Assembly (NCBI GenBank): GCA_016703545.1
Contig: JADJBX010000010.1
Span: 1-64,000 of the forward strand
Length of the DNA stretch: 64,000 nt
Direction of reading: 5' to 3'
Source: Candidatus Amarobacillus elongatus
GTDB lineage: Bacteria; Chloroflexota; Dehalococcoidia; Tepidiformales; Tepidiformaceae
Shown: positions 26,305 to 35,349 of the stretch, one piece after another
Layout of the letters: the number at the start of each line of letters is the position of its first letter
Numbering within the stretch: the stretch's first letter is position 1
Position numbers and translations under genes: made by a program
Notes under the pieces: model-generated
Told to the model about the DNA's origin: nothing
What the model saw: the letters and a program-made list of their open reading frames with translations, nothing else
Databases searched by the model: none

Positions 26305-26919
26305 GTGCCGCTCTATCTCATCCGCCACGGGGAAGCGTTCGCGAGCTTCGACCACCTCGACCCCGGCCTCTCGGAGCGCGGACGGCGGCAGGCGGAGCAC
26401 GTGGCGGAGTGGGCGAAGGGCACCTCCGCGGCGAGGCTGGTGGTCTCGCCCCTGCTGCGCACCCGCGAGACCGCCCTCCCCATCGCCGCCGCACTCGGCC
26501 TCGTGCCCGAGTACCGCGACGAGGTTGCCGAGGTGTTCGACCCCACCATGACCGCCGAGGAACGGGTCGCGATGCTGCCGGACTTCATCGCCTCGCGCTG
26601 GAGCGAACAGCCGGAGGGGCTGCGGACGTGGCGGCGGCGCGTGGTCGACACCGTGCTCGAACTCGCGCTCGCAGGCGAGGCCGCCGGCCACGACGTCCTC
26701 GTCGTCTCGCACTTCGTGGCCATCGGCGCGGTCATCGGCGAAGCCACCGGCGACGACGCGGTCATCCCGGTGCCGATGGCAAACGCGGCCATCAGCTCGT
26801 TCAGCGCCGGACACGGCGGCCTCCGCCTCCTCTCCGCCGCCACCACCATTCACCTCCCGCCCGGGCTCGTCACAGGCATGAGCAGCGCCATTGCCGGCCT
26901 CGTCCCCCCGCGGGCATAA
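26305..26919 (+). CDS. histidine phosphatase family protein
   Basis: A 204-aa phosphoglycerate-mutase-like phosphatase: catalytic MPLYLIRHGEA, RLVVSPLLRTRETA, and the second His in VVSHFVAIGAV with the distal Glu region EVFDP. It removes phosphate from a small molecule or protein; the substrate is unknown. The GTG start 26305 lies 1 nt after the carbonic anhydrase stop, so the two form one transcript. Confidence 0.85.
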   Translation: MPLYLIRHGEAFASFDHLDPGLSERGRRQAEHVAEWAKGTSAARLVVSPLLRTRETALPIAAALGLVPEYRDEVAEVFDPTMTAEERVAMLPDFIASRWSEQPEGLRTWRRRVVDTVLELALAGEAAGHDVLVVSHFVAIGAVIGEATGDDAVIPVPMANAAISSFSAGHGGLRLLSAATTIHLPPGLVTGMSSAIAGLVPPRA

Positions 26920-26981
26920 CTGAGCCATTTCAATGCCCCGCCGGGCGTCATCAAAGGCCTACATCGGTACGACATTTCAGA

Positions 26982-27011
26982 TTGACCTCGCCGTCGCTAC
27001 ACCGATATAAC
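26982..27011 (+). promoter_or_regulatory. promoter TTGACC-18-TATAAC, predicted leaderless
   Basis: TTGACC (26982-26987) and TATAAC (27006-27011) are 18 bp apart; the -10 ends 9 nt before GTG 27021. This is the best two-box promoter in the window, in front of the lower-GC hydrolase. Confidence 0.65.
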
Positions 27012-27020
27012 GGCGCCCAA

Positions 27021-28893
27021 GTGAAGTGGCAAGGCGTTCTCCATGTCATGCTGGGACTCGGTGCGATCGTGCTTGCCACCGGGATACTCGGCGACGAGGG
27101 CCATGCCCAGAGGGCACCGGCTGGCGGCGGCTCGCGGATTGTTCTGCCGCAGATCGGCGCCGATGGAAGCGGACAAGCCCTGGACGTCACGCCACTCGAC
27201 GGAGTCGGCGCCATCGGCACGCGTGCGACCGGAAGTGGCTCGGCGCGCCTCTCGGTGAGTGCCAACGAATCACTCGCCGTTGAGCTGGCGCTGAGCAGCG
27301 GCAAGAGCGCATACATTCCCGCTTCCGGCCTGAACCGCTCGACGACGGTGGAACTTCGGACCACCGCAATGCCTTCACTCCCCAAACAGTACGTGGGAAT
27401 CGAAGCGCTCGCTGTGGACCTTGGTGGCGCATCGCTGACCCGAGGGATCGTGGTTCGGGTGCCGGGCACGCCGGATCAGGTCGTGCTCCACCAGACGAGT
27501 TCGGGTGATTGGGAGGAGATCCCGGCAAGGTACTCGGGAGGGTTTCTCTATGGCTACTCCCGTGACGCCTCGCCGTTCGCCAGCGCGAAGCGCAACTCAC
27601 CGCCGCAACTTCGGACCCTGACAGGCACGTGTTTCGCGGCTGGATTTACAGGCTGGCGACAGGCGCTCTCCTCGAACCCGCCATATTGGGATGAGTCAGA
27701 CAACAACGAGGACAAGTCCACCGCAGACTCCTATAACAAGGCGTCCGATGTCGCTGGGATCCTGCAAGACAGTGGCGTGGCCTACGCCATGTGGCGCCAT
27801 TATCAGTACAACGATGCGTTTCGCGCCCTCAAGGTCAAGGCCGAACAGGGACATCGCATCGTTCTCGTGGGTCATTCCGCCGGGGGCGCCGCGGCCCTGA
27901 TAGTCGCGGGCCTGCTGCGCCTCCAGGGGATCCCCGTGGAGCTTTTCGTCGGGCTCGATACCTTCACTGGCCCGCGTGACGACATGGATACCAACGTCAG
28001 GCGAGTGGTCGCACAGGCACCATCCTGGGTGACCTTCTACCAGCACCCCGTGCCGGACAATGTGCACGCCGCCTACAACGCCTACCAGCGGAACACCTGG
28101 TACTACTGGGGCAACGAAGCTAAACGGCAGCCGGGAACCCGCAGCGCCGGCGAAGTTCTGTTGCAGGACGCGGACCACGGCAGGGCGCCGGGCGCGGTGC
28201 GTGGCACGGCGATGCTGAAGGGGGCGTTCGAGGACGCCTGCGCCGATGCGAAACCCACCCCCACTGCCACACCCACCCCAACCAACACGCCCACCGCCAC
28301 CCCCAGCCGGCCTCCCACTGCCACGCCCACCCGATCAGCGACGCCGACACCCACCACGAGTTCGGGCGGAGGGGGAGCCCCTACCATCTACACGTTGGGT
28401 TGTTCCCCCAAGAGCGTGCAGGTTAACGAACAGGTCATCTGCCTCTCCGATGGGACCGGGACGGTCACCAGCCTGACCTGGACCGCAACTGGAGGCACAC
28501 CCAGCCAGGACAGCTCCTATTCCATCTGGTTCGCCACGCGCTTTTTCGTCCCCAGGGCAGAAGACGATCACGCTCCGGGCATGCAACTACTCCGCGTGCT
28601 CCAGACGAAGCGAAGTCAGAAACGTCGGTGGCGGGCCTACCTGTCTACCTCCCTCGGCGCCAGCCATTTTCTGGGGGTTCCCCGTGGGCAATCTCGCCGG
28701 CTTCAAGTGGCTCTGGTCGAGTTCGCCCTCGGAGGGGGATTGCCGGGTGACGCATTACGAGATCCGTTACGGAAACGTCGTGCGGGTCATCACCGACAAC
28801 TTCATGGACGCTCCGTACGCGGACCCCAAGTGCATCACCGTCATCGCTATCGGCGCCGGAGGGCGTTCCCCCAGTTCGACCCGCTGTTATTGA
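27021..28893 (+). CDS. secreted alpha/beta-hydrolase with PKD-like tail, frameshifted
   Basis: An exported protein of about 624 aa. It has a signal peptide (GLGAIVLATGILGDEGHAQ), a beta-rich N-terminal region, then a lipase-like hydrolase: LVGHSAGGAAALIVAG gives the Ser nucleophile, VELFVGLDTF a probable Asp and DADHGRA a probable His. A Thr/Pro spacer (TPTATPTPTNT) links to a PKD/Ig-like domain. The frame breaks at the TTTTT run 28542-28546; removing one T restores FSSPGQKTITLRACN and a final fibronectin-like part ending SSTRCY. G+C looks lower than in neighbours, so it may be acquired. Natural substrate unknown. Confidence 0.75.
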
Positions 28894-28956
28894 GCAGCCG
28901 GCCTCCCTTCGCGTTTCTCCTCCCGCCGTCATCCCCGGCCCACCACGCACCTCCCC

Positions 28957-29039
28957 ACGGGTTGCCCCGCTCGAGCCTCGAACCCCGAGCCTCGAGCCCC
29001 CGCCCCCTTGTCTCCTTTCTCCTTTCTCTCCCCTCTCCC
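28957..29039. repeat. heptamer element C with GGGGCAACCC core
   Basis: The core ACGGGTTGCCCCGC (28957-28970) meets four GCCTCGA-type units (28968-28995); after 16 bp come CTCCTTT, CTCCTTT, CTCTCCC, CTCTCCC (29012-29039). It lies between the secreted hydrolase and the gene at 29051. Confidence 0.8.
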
Positions 29040-29050
29040 ACACTTCGCTC

Positions 29051-29581
29051 ATGCCCGGACCCAATTCCACCCTCCTCTTCGCCGGCGACGGCTTCTCTCG
29101 CGCCCTTGGCGAACGTCACCGCCAGGGGAACCTGTGGGTGGTGTGGAGCGACCTCGAGCCGCCCTCGCACCCCGCGCGCTTCTGGGGCTGGATCCAGGGA
29201 CCTGACGGCGAAGGCACGGTCCGCGCCGTCGCCAACCCACTCCCCGATGAGGCCCACACCAACGTGCGCGTGGACATCTACCTGAATGTGCGCGCCGAGG
29301 ACGCGGGCGCCTTCGAGACCATCGAACGCCGCCGCGTGCGCGAAGGCCACGCGCTGCTCGGGAGCGTGCTGTTCAACCGCGAGGAGCCGCTGCTGGTGGG
29401 CGAACTCGCGGCCGCGCTCAAGGGGGGCGTCGCCATCGCCGCCGCCGACTTCCTCGCCTCAACCGCCATCCGGCCGGTGTTCGAGCGCGCCCGCGCGACC
29501 CTCCCGGAGGAGCAGCGCGCGGCGCACACGCTCATCGAAGGTGGCGCCCTCCGCGAGCTGGAGCTGACCTTCGAGGAATAG
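29051..29581 (+). CDS. conserved-looking protein of unknown function
   Basis: A 176-aa soluble protein, ATG 29051, not recognised. It begins MPGPNSTLLFAGDGFSRALG, is acidic, has no membrane segment or Cys, and ends ELELTFEE. The codon third position is strongly G/C like true genes here. A nearby heptamer element ends 11 bp before the start, so the promoter may be embedded in repeats. It is followed 69 bp later by the dehydrogenase on the same strand. Confidence 0.6.
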   Translation: MPGPNSTLLFAGDGFSRALGERHRQGNLWVVWSDLEPPSHPARFWGWIQGPDGEGTVRAVANPLPDEAHTNVRVDIYLNVRAEDAGAFETIERRRVREGHALLGSVLFNREEPLLVGELAAALKGGVAIAAADFLASTAIRPVFERARATLPEEQRAAHTLIEGGALRELELTFEE

Positions 29582-29650
29582 CGCCACCGCCGCTCGACAG
29601 CGGCGGGCGGAACGGCCACGATTTCGCGCACCCACTTCTGCGAGGTCGCC

Positions 29651-30649
29651 ATGGCCGAGATCCCGGTCGCCATTACCTTCCCCGTCGCCCCCGAGGTCGT
29701 CGCCGACATCGCGGCCGTGGACCCGCGCATCCGCATCCTCGATTTCCCCGCCGCCGCCCTGCGCGCCGGCACCGAGCTGCCACCCGACGAGAAAGCCCGC
29801 GCGCTCGCGACCATCGCCGAGGCGGAAGTCGCCTTCGGCCCGGCGCGTATCCCCCCGGAATACCTCCGCGCCGCGACCAACCTCAAGTGGTTCCAATGCA
29901 TCGTCGCGGGCGCCGATGCGCTCGTGAAGGAAGGGCTCGTCGGGCAGCATTTCGTCGTGACGAATTCGAGCGGACTTTCGGCGGTGAACATCGCCGAGTA
30001 CTGCATCGCCTCCATGCTCATCTGGTCGAAGCGGCTGGATCTCGCCGTCCGCCAGCAGATGGAGCACCGCTGGCAGGGCCGCCAGACCGGCGAAATCATG
30101 GGCAAGACCGTCGGCATTGCCGGCATGGGCGCCATCGGCCGCGAACTCGCCCGCCGCTCGCGCGCCTTCGGCATGCGCGTCATCGCCAGCCGCCGCACCA
30201 TCCACCCCGGCGACACCGACCCCGATTGCGACCTCCTCCTGCCGCATGGCGAACTCGACACGCTCCTGCGCGAATCCGACTACCTCGTCCTCTGCGTGCC
30301 GTTGACCGCGGAGACGCACCACCTCATCGGCGCGGCCGAGCTGGCGCGCATGAAGCCCGGCGCCTGCCTCATCAACATCGCTCGCGGCCCTGTCGTCGAC
30401 CAGGCGGCGCTCATCGCCGCGCTCAAGGCCGAGACCATCGCCGGCGCGATCCTCGACGTCACCGACCCGGAACCGCTGCCCGCCGATGACCCGCTCTGGG
30501 ATGCGCCGAACGTGGTCATCACGCCGCACGTCTCGGGGTCGGTCGAAGGGTACGGGCACCGGGCGGCCGAGATCTTCCTCGCGAACCTGCGCCGGTACTG
30601 CGCGGGCGAGCCGCTGGAGAACGTGGTCGATCCCGTCCTCGGATACTGA
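29651..30649 (+). CDS. D-isomer-specific 2-hydroxyacid dehydrogenase
   Basis: A 332-aa NAD(P)-dependent reductase of 2-keto acids. The cofactor loop is GIAGMGAIGREL; the catalytic set is visible as NIARGPVVD (Arg), DVTDPEPLPADDPLW (Glu) and VITPHVSG (His). N- and C-terminal parts form the split substrate domain. It could act on glyoxylate, hydroxypyruvate or phosphoglycerate; the lack of an ACT domain argues against a full SerA. ATG 29651 follows GAGG. Confidence 0.88.
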   Translation: MAEIPVAITFPVAPEVVADIAAVDPRIRILDFPAAALRAGTELPPDEKARALATIAEAEVAFGPARIPPEYLRAATNLKWFQCIVAGADALVKEGLVGQHFVVTNSSGLSAVNIAEYCIASMLIWSKRLDLAVRQQMEHRWQGRQTGEIMGKTVGIAGMGAIGRELARRSRAFGMRVIASRRTIHPGDTDPDCDLLLPHGELDTLLRESDYLVLCVPLTAETHHLIGAAELARMKPGACLINIARGPVVDQAALIAALKAETIAGAILDVTDPEPLPADDPLWDAPNVVITPHVSGSVEGYGHRAAEIFLANLRRYCAGEPLENVVDPVLGY

Positions 30650-30664
30650 GCGGCGCGCGAGCCG

Positions 30665-30670
30665 TATGCT
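30665..30670 (+). promoter_or_regulatory. TATGCT -10 box, predicted leaderless start
   Basis: TATGCT ends 8 nt before ATG 30679 of the NRAMP-like gene. Confidence 0.5.
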
Positions 30671-30678
30671 GCGGAGCG

Positions 30679-32007
30679 ATGACGCTCCCCCCGGCCCGCG
30701 TGCCCCGGCGTGCCGCCGCCGCCGTCGTCCGCCGCGACCTCCGGGCGCTCATCCGCGCCTCGCGTGAGGCGCGCAAGGGTGTCAACGGGCTCGGGCCGGG
30801 GCTCATCACCGGCGTCGCCGACGACGACCCCTCCGGCATCTCCACCTACACGATCACCGGCGCGACGCACGGCTACAGCCTGCTCTGGACGAGCATCGTC
30901 ACGCTGCCCATGAACATCGCCGTGCAGACCCTCTGCGCGCGCATCGGCATCGTCAGCGGGCGGGGGCTGGCGGCGGTGACGGCCGACCGCTTCGGGCGCC
31001 GCGCCCTGTATCCGCTGGTAGCGATGCTGCTGGTGGCGAACATCGTCAACATCGGCGCGGACCTCGGCGCGATCGCCGCCGCCATCGAGCTGCTCACCGG
31101 CATGCCCGCGCCCTGGCTGGTGCTGCCGCTGGGCGTGGGCATCGCGCTAACGGAGGTCGCGATTCCCTACCCCGCGCTCGCGCGCGTGCTCAAGCTGCTC
31201 ACGCTCGTGATCTTCGCGTATGTGGCGGGCGCGTTCGTTTCGAACCCCGATTGGGGCGCGGCGGCGCGGGCGACGGTCGTGCCCCGGCTCACCCTCGATC
31301 GCGAAGGCGTCACGGCCATCGTCGCGATCCTCGGCACGACGATTTCGCCCTACCTGTTCTTCTGGCAGGCGTCCGAGGAGGTGGAGGAGGAAGCACGGTC
31401 GGGCATTTCGGCCACGAGCGCGGCGCGGGAGCGGATTGCCGCGCTTGTGCGCGCCTCGCATTGGGACGTGGCCACGGGGATGGTGATGGCGAACCTGGGG
31501 TTCTATTTCGTCGTGCTCACCTCCGCCGCCACCCTGGGGGCGAGCGGACGCACCGACGTGCGCACCGCGGCGGACGCGGCCGAGGCGCTTCGGCCCCTCG
31601 CCGGCGATGGCGCCGCGCTCCTGTTCGCGGCGGGCATCATCGGCACCGGGCTGCTCGCCATTCCCGTGCTCGCGGGGTCGGCCGGATACGCCGTGGCCGA
31701 GCTGTTCGGCTGGCGCGAAGGGCTGAGCGAGAGCCTGCGGCGTGCCCCCCAGTTCTACGCCGTGATCGCCGCCTCCACCCTCCTCGGCATCGGCCTCACC
31801 TTCACCGGCATCTCCGAGATGCGCGCGCTCTACCTGGCGGCGGTGGTCAACGGGGTGACGGCGCCGGTGGTGCTCGTGTTCATCATGCTCGCCGCTCACG
31901 ACCGCGGCATCCTCGGGCCGTTCGTGCCGGGGCCGCTGCTCCTTGGCGCGGGCTGGGTGGCGACCGCCGCGATGGCCGTGGCCGCCGTTCGCCTCTTGCT
32001 CGCCTGA
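30679..32007 (+). CDS. NRAMP/SLC11-related metal transporter with altered site
   Basis: A 442-aa membrane protein with about 11 helices, homologous to the Mn/Fe transporters of the NRAMP family. The first helix motif reads DDDPSG where metal-specific NRAMPs have DPGN, and helix 6 reads GTTISPYLFFW in place of the Met-Pro-His motif. These are the changes described for the NRAMP-related magnesium transporters, so Mg2+ or another hard ion is more likely than Mn/Fe (inference). The N-terminus has about 35 cytoplasmic residues. It is not linked to a metal regulator here. Confidence 0.85.
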   Translation: MTLPPARVPRRAAAAVVRRDLRALIRASREARKGVNGLGPGLITGVADDDPSGISTYTITGATHGYSLLWTSIVTLPMNIAVQTLCARIGIVSGRGLAAVTADRFGRRALYPLVAMLLVANIVNIGADLGAIAAAIELLTGMPAPWLVLPLGVGIALTEVAIPYPALARVLKLLTLVIFAYVAGAFVSNPDWGAAARATVVPRLTLDREGVTAIVAILGTTISPYLFFWQASEEVEEEARSGISATSAARERIAALVRASHWDVATGMVMANLGFYFVVLTSAATLGASGRTDVRTAADAAEALRPLAGDGAALLFAAGIIGTGLLAIPVLAGSAGYAVAELFGWREGLSESLRRAPQFYAVIAASTLLGIGLTFTGISEMRALYLAAVVNGVTAPVVLVFIMLAAHDRGILGPFVPGPLLLGAGWVATAAMAVAAVRLLLA

Positions 32008-32106
32008 AGATGGCGCGATTCGGGGCGCGCACGGGCGCCGGATACCGTACATTTCCGCGCATCGGGGCCCATTCCTGGCTCCATACACCGCGAGGGGGAT
32101 TCGAAG

Positions 32107-33015
32107 TTGGCCACACGCGCACTGGTACTTGGCGGGGGCGGCCCCGTCGGCATCGCCTGGGAATCCGGGCTCATCATGGGCCTCGCCGAAGGCGGCGTGG
32201 ACCTGAGCAAGGCCGATACCTTCATCGGCACCTCCGCCGGCTCCGTCGTGGGCGCGCAGCTCGCGCTGGGCCGCACGCCGCAGGAGATCGGCGAACCGCA
32301 CCTGCGCGGGAACGCGGGCGGGCGTTCCGCCGCCGCCGCGTCGCAGAACCCGGCCTCGCAGGGGGCGCAGCCCGTGCTCTCGCCGCTCCTCGAACTGCGC
32401 ATGCGCGGCGCCGAAGCCGGCCAGGACCCTGGCGAGCTGATGCGCGCCATTGGCAAGCTCTCCCTCGAGGCCGAGACCATCACCGAAGAGCAGTTCATCG
32501 CGAGCATGGGCTACCTCATCGCGCGCGCCGAAAGCTGGCCGAAGGGGTACGTCTGCACCGCCGTCGATACCGCCGACGGCACCTTCGTCACCTGGAACGG
32601 CCAGGAGGGCGTCGCCCTCGGCGCCGCCGTCGCCTCCAGCTGCAGCGTCCCCGGCGTCTACCCCGCCGTGACCATCAACGGCCGCCGCTACATGGATGGG
32701 GGCATGCGCTCGGGCACGAACGCGGACGTGGCGAAGGGCCACGACCGCGTGCTCGTAGTGGCCGTCACCATCGGCACCACTGGCGAAGGCCCGCAGGCGG
32801 CGATGGCCGAACTCACCCGCCAGCGGCTCGAATCGGAGCTGAACACCCTGCGCGAAAGCGGCAGCCAGGTGGAGCTCGTGGCCCCCGATGCGGGCTGCAT
32901 CGAGGCGTTCGGCGTGAACCTGATGGACTTCAGCCGCCGCGGCGCCGTCGCCGTCGAAGGGCTCCGCCAGGGCCGCGAACTGGCGTCGCGCCTCACTGGC
33001 TTCTGGAGCGAATAG
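32107..33015 (+). CDS. patatin-like phospholipase
   Basis: A 302-aa lipid acyl hydrolase. Oxyanion loop LVLGGGGPVGIAWE, Ser nucleophile in FIGTSAGS and catalytic Asp in YMDGGM form the patatin dyad. No signal peptide, so it is cytoplasmic or membrane-associated. Start TTG 32107 with GAGGGGG 8 bases upstream. It may turn over membrane lipids; the substrate is not readable. The SDR gene follows 79 bp later. Confidence 0.88.
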   Translation: MATRALVLGGGGPVGIAWESGLIMGLAEGGVDLSKADTFIGTSAGSVVGAQLALGRTPQEIGEPHLRGNAGGRSAAAASQNPASQGAQPVLSPLLELRMRGAEAGQDPGELMRAIGKLSLEAETITEEQFIASMGYLIARAESWPKGYVCTAVDTADGTFVTWNGQEGVALGAAVASSCSVPGVYPAVTINGRRYMDGGMRSGTNADVAKGHDRVLVVAVTIGTTGEGPQAAMAELTRQRLESELNTLRESGSQVELVAPDAGCIEAFGVNLMDFSRRGAVAVEGLRQGRELASRLTGFWSE

Positions 33016-33094
33016 CCGCGAAGCCGCGGTTCGACCACCACCCGGCGGGCCGTTCCGGGCCCGCCGGGCGCCACCAGCACTCCGAGGGGGACGC

Positions 33095-33865
33095 ATGCGA
33101 TACGAAGGAAAGACCGCCATCATCACCGGCGCGGCCGGCGGCATTGGCCGCGCCGCCTGCCTGCGCTTCGCCTCCGAAGGCGCGCGCATCGTCGCTGTCG
33201 ACCTGCCCAACAGCGCGCTCGACGAGGTCGTCTCCGAGGTGAAGACCGCCGGGGCCGAGGCCATCGCCGTCCCCTGCGACGTCACCCAGTCGGCCCAGGT
33301 CGAGAACTACGTGCGGGTCGCGAAGGCCACTTTCGGCCGCATCGACGCCTTCTTCAACAACGCCGGCATCGAAGGCTGGGTCGGCCCGAGCATCGACTAC
33401 CCGGAGGAGATGTTCGACCGCGTGCTCGCGGTGAACGTGAAGGGCGTCTGGTTGGGGATGAAGCACGTGGTCCCGGTCATGCGCGAGCAGGGCGGCGGCG
33501 CGATCGTGAACACCGCCTCCGTCGCGGGCCTCAGCGGCACCCCCACGATCATCGCCTACGGCGCCAGCAAGCACGCCGTCATCGGCCTTTCGAAGAGCGC
33601 GGCCCTCGAATTCGGCGGCGACAAGATCCGCGTGAACGCGGTCTGCCCGTCGCCAATCGAGACGCGGATGATGCGGTCGCTCGAACGCGGCATCAACCCG
33701 GACCACCCGGAAGCGGTGCACCGGATGATGGCTGCGAACATCCCGCTGGGGCGGTACGGCGAGCCGGATGAGGTGGCGGCGCTCGTCGCCTTCCTCTGCA
33801 GCGACGATGCGACGTTCATCAGCGGCGGCGTGTACACGATCGACGGGGGCAGCCGGGCGCGATAG
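33095..33865 (+). CDS. short-chain dehydrogenase/reductase
   Basis: A 256-aa classical SDR: cofactor loop TGAAGGIGRA, NNAG (NNAGIEG), catalytic Ser in NTASVAGLSG and YGASKHA (Tyr-x3-Lys), with the C-terminal FISGGVYTIDGGSRAR. The acidic residue after strand 2 (VAVDLPN) predicts NAD(H). The family oxidises or reduces alcohols/ketones; no pathway neighbours define the substrate. Confidence 0.9.
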   Translation: MRYEGKTAIITGAAGGIGRAACLRFASEGARIVAVDLPNSALDEVVSEVKTAGAEAIAVPCDVTQSAQVENYVRVAKATFGRIDAFFNNAGIEGWVGPSIDYPEEMFDRVLAVNVKGVWLGMKHVVPVMREQGGGAIVNTASVAGLSGTPTIIAYGASKHAVIGLSKSAALEFGGDKIRVNAVCPSPIETRMMRSLERGINPDHPEAVHRMMAANIPLGRYGEPDEVAALVAFLCSDDATFISGGVYTIDGGSRAR

Positions 33866-34006
33866 CCCGGTGGCGGGGGAGCGGAGGCGAGATAGGCACG
33901 CAATGCGGGCCATGGGCCGCCGCATTCCGCTTTCCCGCGGGCGCTCCTATACTCGAAGAAAGCTCCCTTGCGATGCAGTCGCGCCCGGGGAGCGTGGAGG
34001 ATCCTC

Positions 34007-34117
34007 GTGAAGAAGTTCCTGGGCATCTTCGCGCTGCTGGGCGGGCTCGCAGCCGCCGCGATGTTCTGGCGCCGCCGCCAGGAAGACGACGAATTCCTGG
34101 ACGAAGAGCTCGAATAG
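34007..34117 (+). CDS. 36-aa single-pass membrane peptide
   Basis: GTG 34007 after GGAGGATCC (strong Shine-Dalgarno) opens MKKFLGIFALLGGLAAAAMF, one membrane helix, then WRRRQEDDEFLDEELE, a cytoplasmic positive-then-acidic tail. A TATACT box lies 55 bp upstream. Charge pattern, ribosome site and promoter support a real gene. Function unknown. It ends 1 nt before the ketosynthase-like frame, so it could help drive that gene's translation. Confidence 0.65.
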   Translation: MKKFLGIFALLGGLAAAAMFWRRRQEDDEFLDEELE

Positions 34118-34118
34118 C

Positions 34119-35276
34119 CTGCCCACCGACGCCATCTCCCCGGTTCGCCGCCCCGTCCTGACGGGTTACGGCGCCGTCAGCTCCCACGGCGCCGGGGCGG
34201 CGCGTGCGTGGGAAGGGGCCGCCGCGGGCGAGCTCGCAGGCGGCGACTTCGACCCCGGCGAGGGCACGTCCTTCTTCGCCGCCGCCGTCCCCGAAAGCTA
34301 CCGGCCCCACGCCAACATCCCTCGCAACCTCGCGCACTTCCTCGACCGCGGGTCGCTCATCGCCCTGGACGCGGCGATGCAGGCGATCGAATCCGCGGGC
34401 CTGGGCGCGGGTGCGGGCGATGCCCGCCGCTTCGCCGTCGCCGATGGCCTGCCGTACCGCGCACCGGGGCAGGCGACGCTGTTCGCGCCCTACGGCCACG
34501 CCGTCGCGCGCGCCCTCGGCGTGCGCGGCATCGTCGCCGAGGTGGGGGGCGCGGAGGCGAGCGGGGCCGCCGCCATCGCCGCCGCCGCTCGCATCGTCCA
34601 GCGTGGCGACGCGGACGTGGTCATCGCCGGGGCCGCGCAGGCGCTCCAGCAGCCGCTGCTCGAACATCTCCGCGCGCAGGGCTTCGCCAGCCGCGAACCG
34701 GCGCGCCCCTTCGACACCCGCCACGGCGGGTTCGTCGCCGCCGAGGCCGCCGCCTACGTCGTGGTCGAAGCGGAGGAGCACGCCCGCGAGCGCGGCGCCG
34801 CCATCCTCGCCACCATCGCCGGGATCGGCGAAATCTTCGATTCCACCGCCGAGCCCCTCGCCATCAGCGGCGCCGCGGAAGCCGGCCGCGCCATGGCCCT
34901 CGCCCTCGGCGATGCCGGTTACCTCCAGAACCAGGTCGACCTCGCCATCTCCTGTGCCGACGGCCGCAAGGAGGTGGACTTCGCCGAGGGGTACGGCCTG
35001 CTGCGCACCTTCGGCCGCCACGCCTACTTCGCGGGCGTCACCACGCCGTGGGGCGCGCTCGGTTACCCCCTCGCCGCCAGCGGGCCGCTCGCCTGCGCGC
35101 TCGCGCTGGAGACGATGGCCCGCCAGCGCGTCTTCCCCGTGGCCGGGTTCGAAACCGCCGAAGTCGACCTCGACCTCGCCTACGTGCGCGAGGCCCGCGA
35201 CGAGAAGATCGACTGCGTGCTCCTCACCACCCTTTCGGTGGGCGGCACGAACGTGAGCCTGCTGCTGCACCGCTGA
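34119..35276 (+). CDS. ketosynthase-like protein lacking catalytic Cys-His-His
   Basis: A thiolase-fold protein of the beta-ketoacyl-ACP synthase family. N-terminal VLTGYGAVSSHGAGAARAW and C-terminal SVGGTNVSLLL are diagnostic. The nucleophile region reads GGAEASG, with Glu (about residue 145) in the Cys place; the first His motif reads CADGRKEVD and the second GYPLAASG, so all three catalytic residues are changed. It resembles chain-length factors more than active enzymes. No ATG/GTG/TTG starts the full domain; CTG 34119 would, while ATG 34377 would drop 86 conserved residues. No partner ketosynthase or ACP is in the window. Confidence 0.75.
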   Translation: MPTDAISPVRRPVLTGYGAVSSHGAGAARAWEGAAAGELAGGDFDPGEGTSFFAAAVPESYRPHANIPRNLAHFLDRGSLIALDAAMQAIESAGLGAGAGDARRFAVADGLPYRAPGQATLFAPYGHAVARALGVRGIVAEVGGAEASGAAAIAAAARIVQRGDADVVIAGAAQALQQPLLEHLRAQGFASREPARPFDTRHGGFVAAEAAAYVVVEAEEHARERGAAILATIAGIGEIFDSTAEPLAISGAAEAGRAMALALGDAGYLQNQVDLAISCADGRKEVDFAEGYGLLRTFGRHAYFAGVTTPWGALGYPLAASGPLACALALETMARQRVFPVAGFETAEVDLDLAYVREARDEKIDCVLLTTLSVGGTNVSLLLHR

Positions 35277-35349
35277 GGCGTGCCACTTCCATCGCACGCG
35301 TAAAGATCCGTTGCGACGCTCCGCCGCCGCGTGGTCCACTCTGGGCCTC

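Noticed and set aside
28542..28546. Programmed frameshifting in the secreted hydrolase
   Set aside because: No X-XXY-YYZ slippery site or following pseudoknot is clear, and three other genes show the same kind of one-base break, so error is simpler.
34377..35276. Start of the ketosynthase-like gene at ATG 34377
   Set aside because: It would remove conserved N-terminal sequence (VLTGYGAVSSHG) that reads in the same frame upstream.
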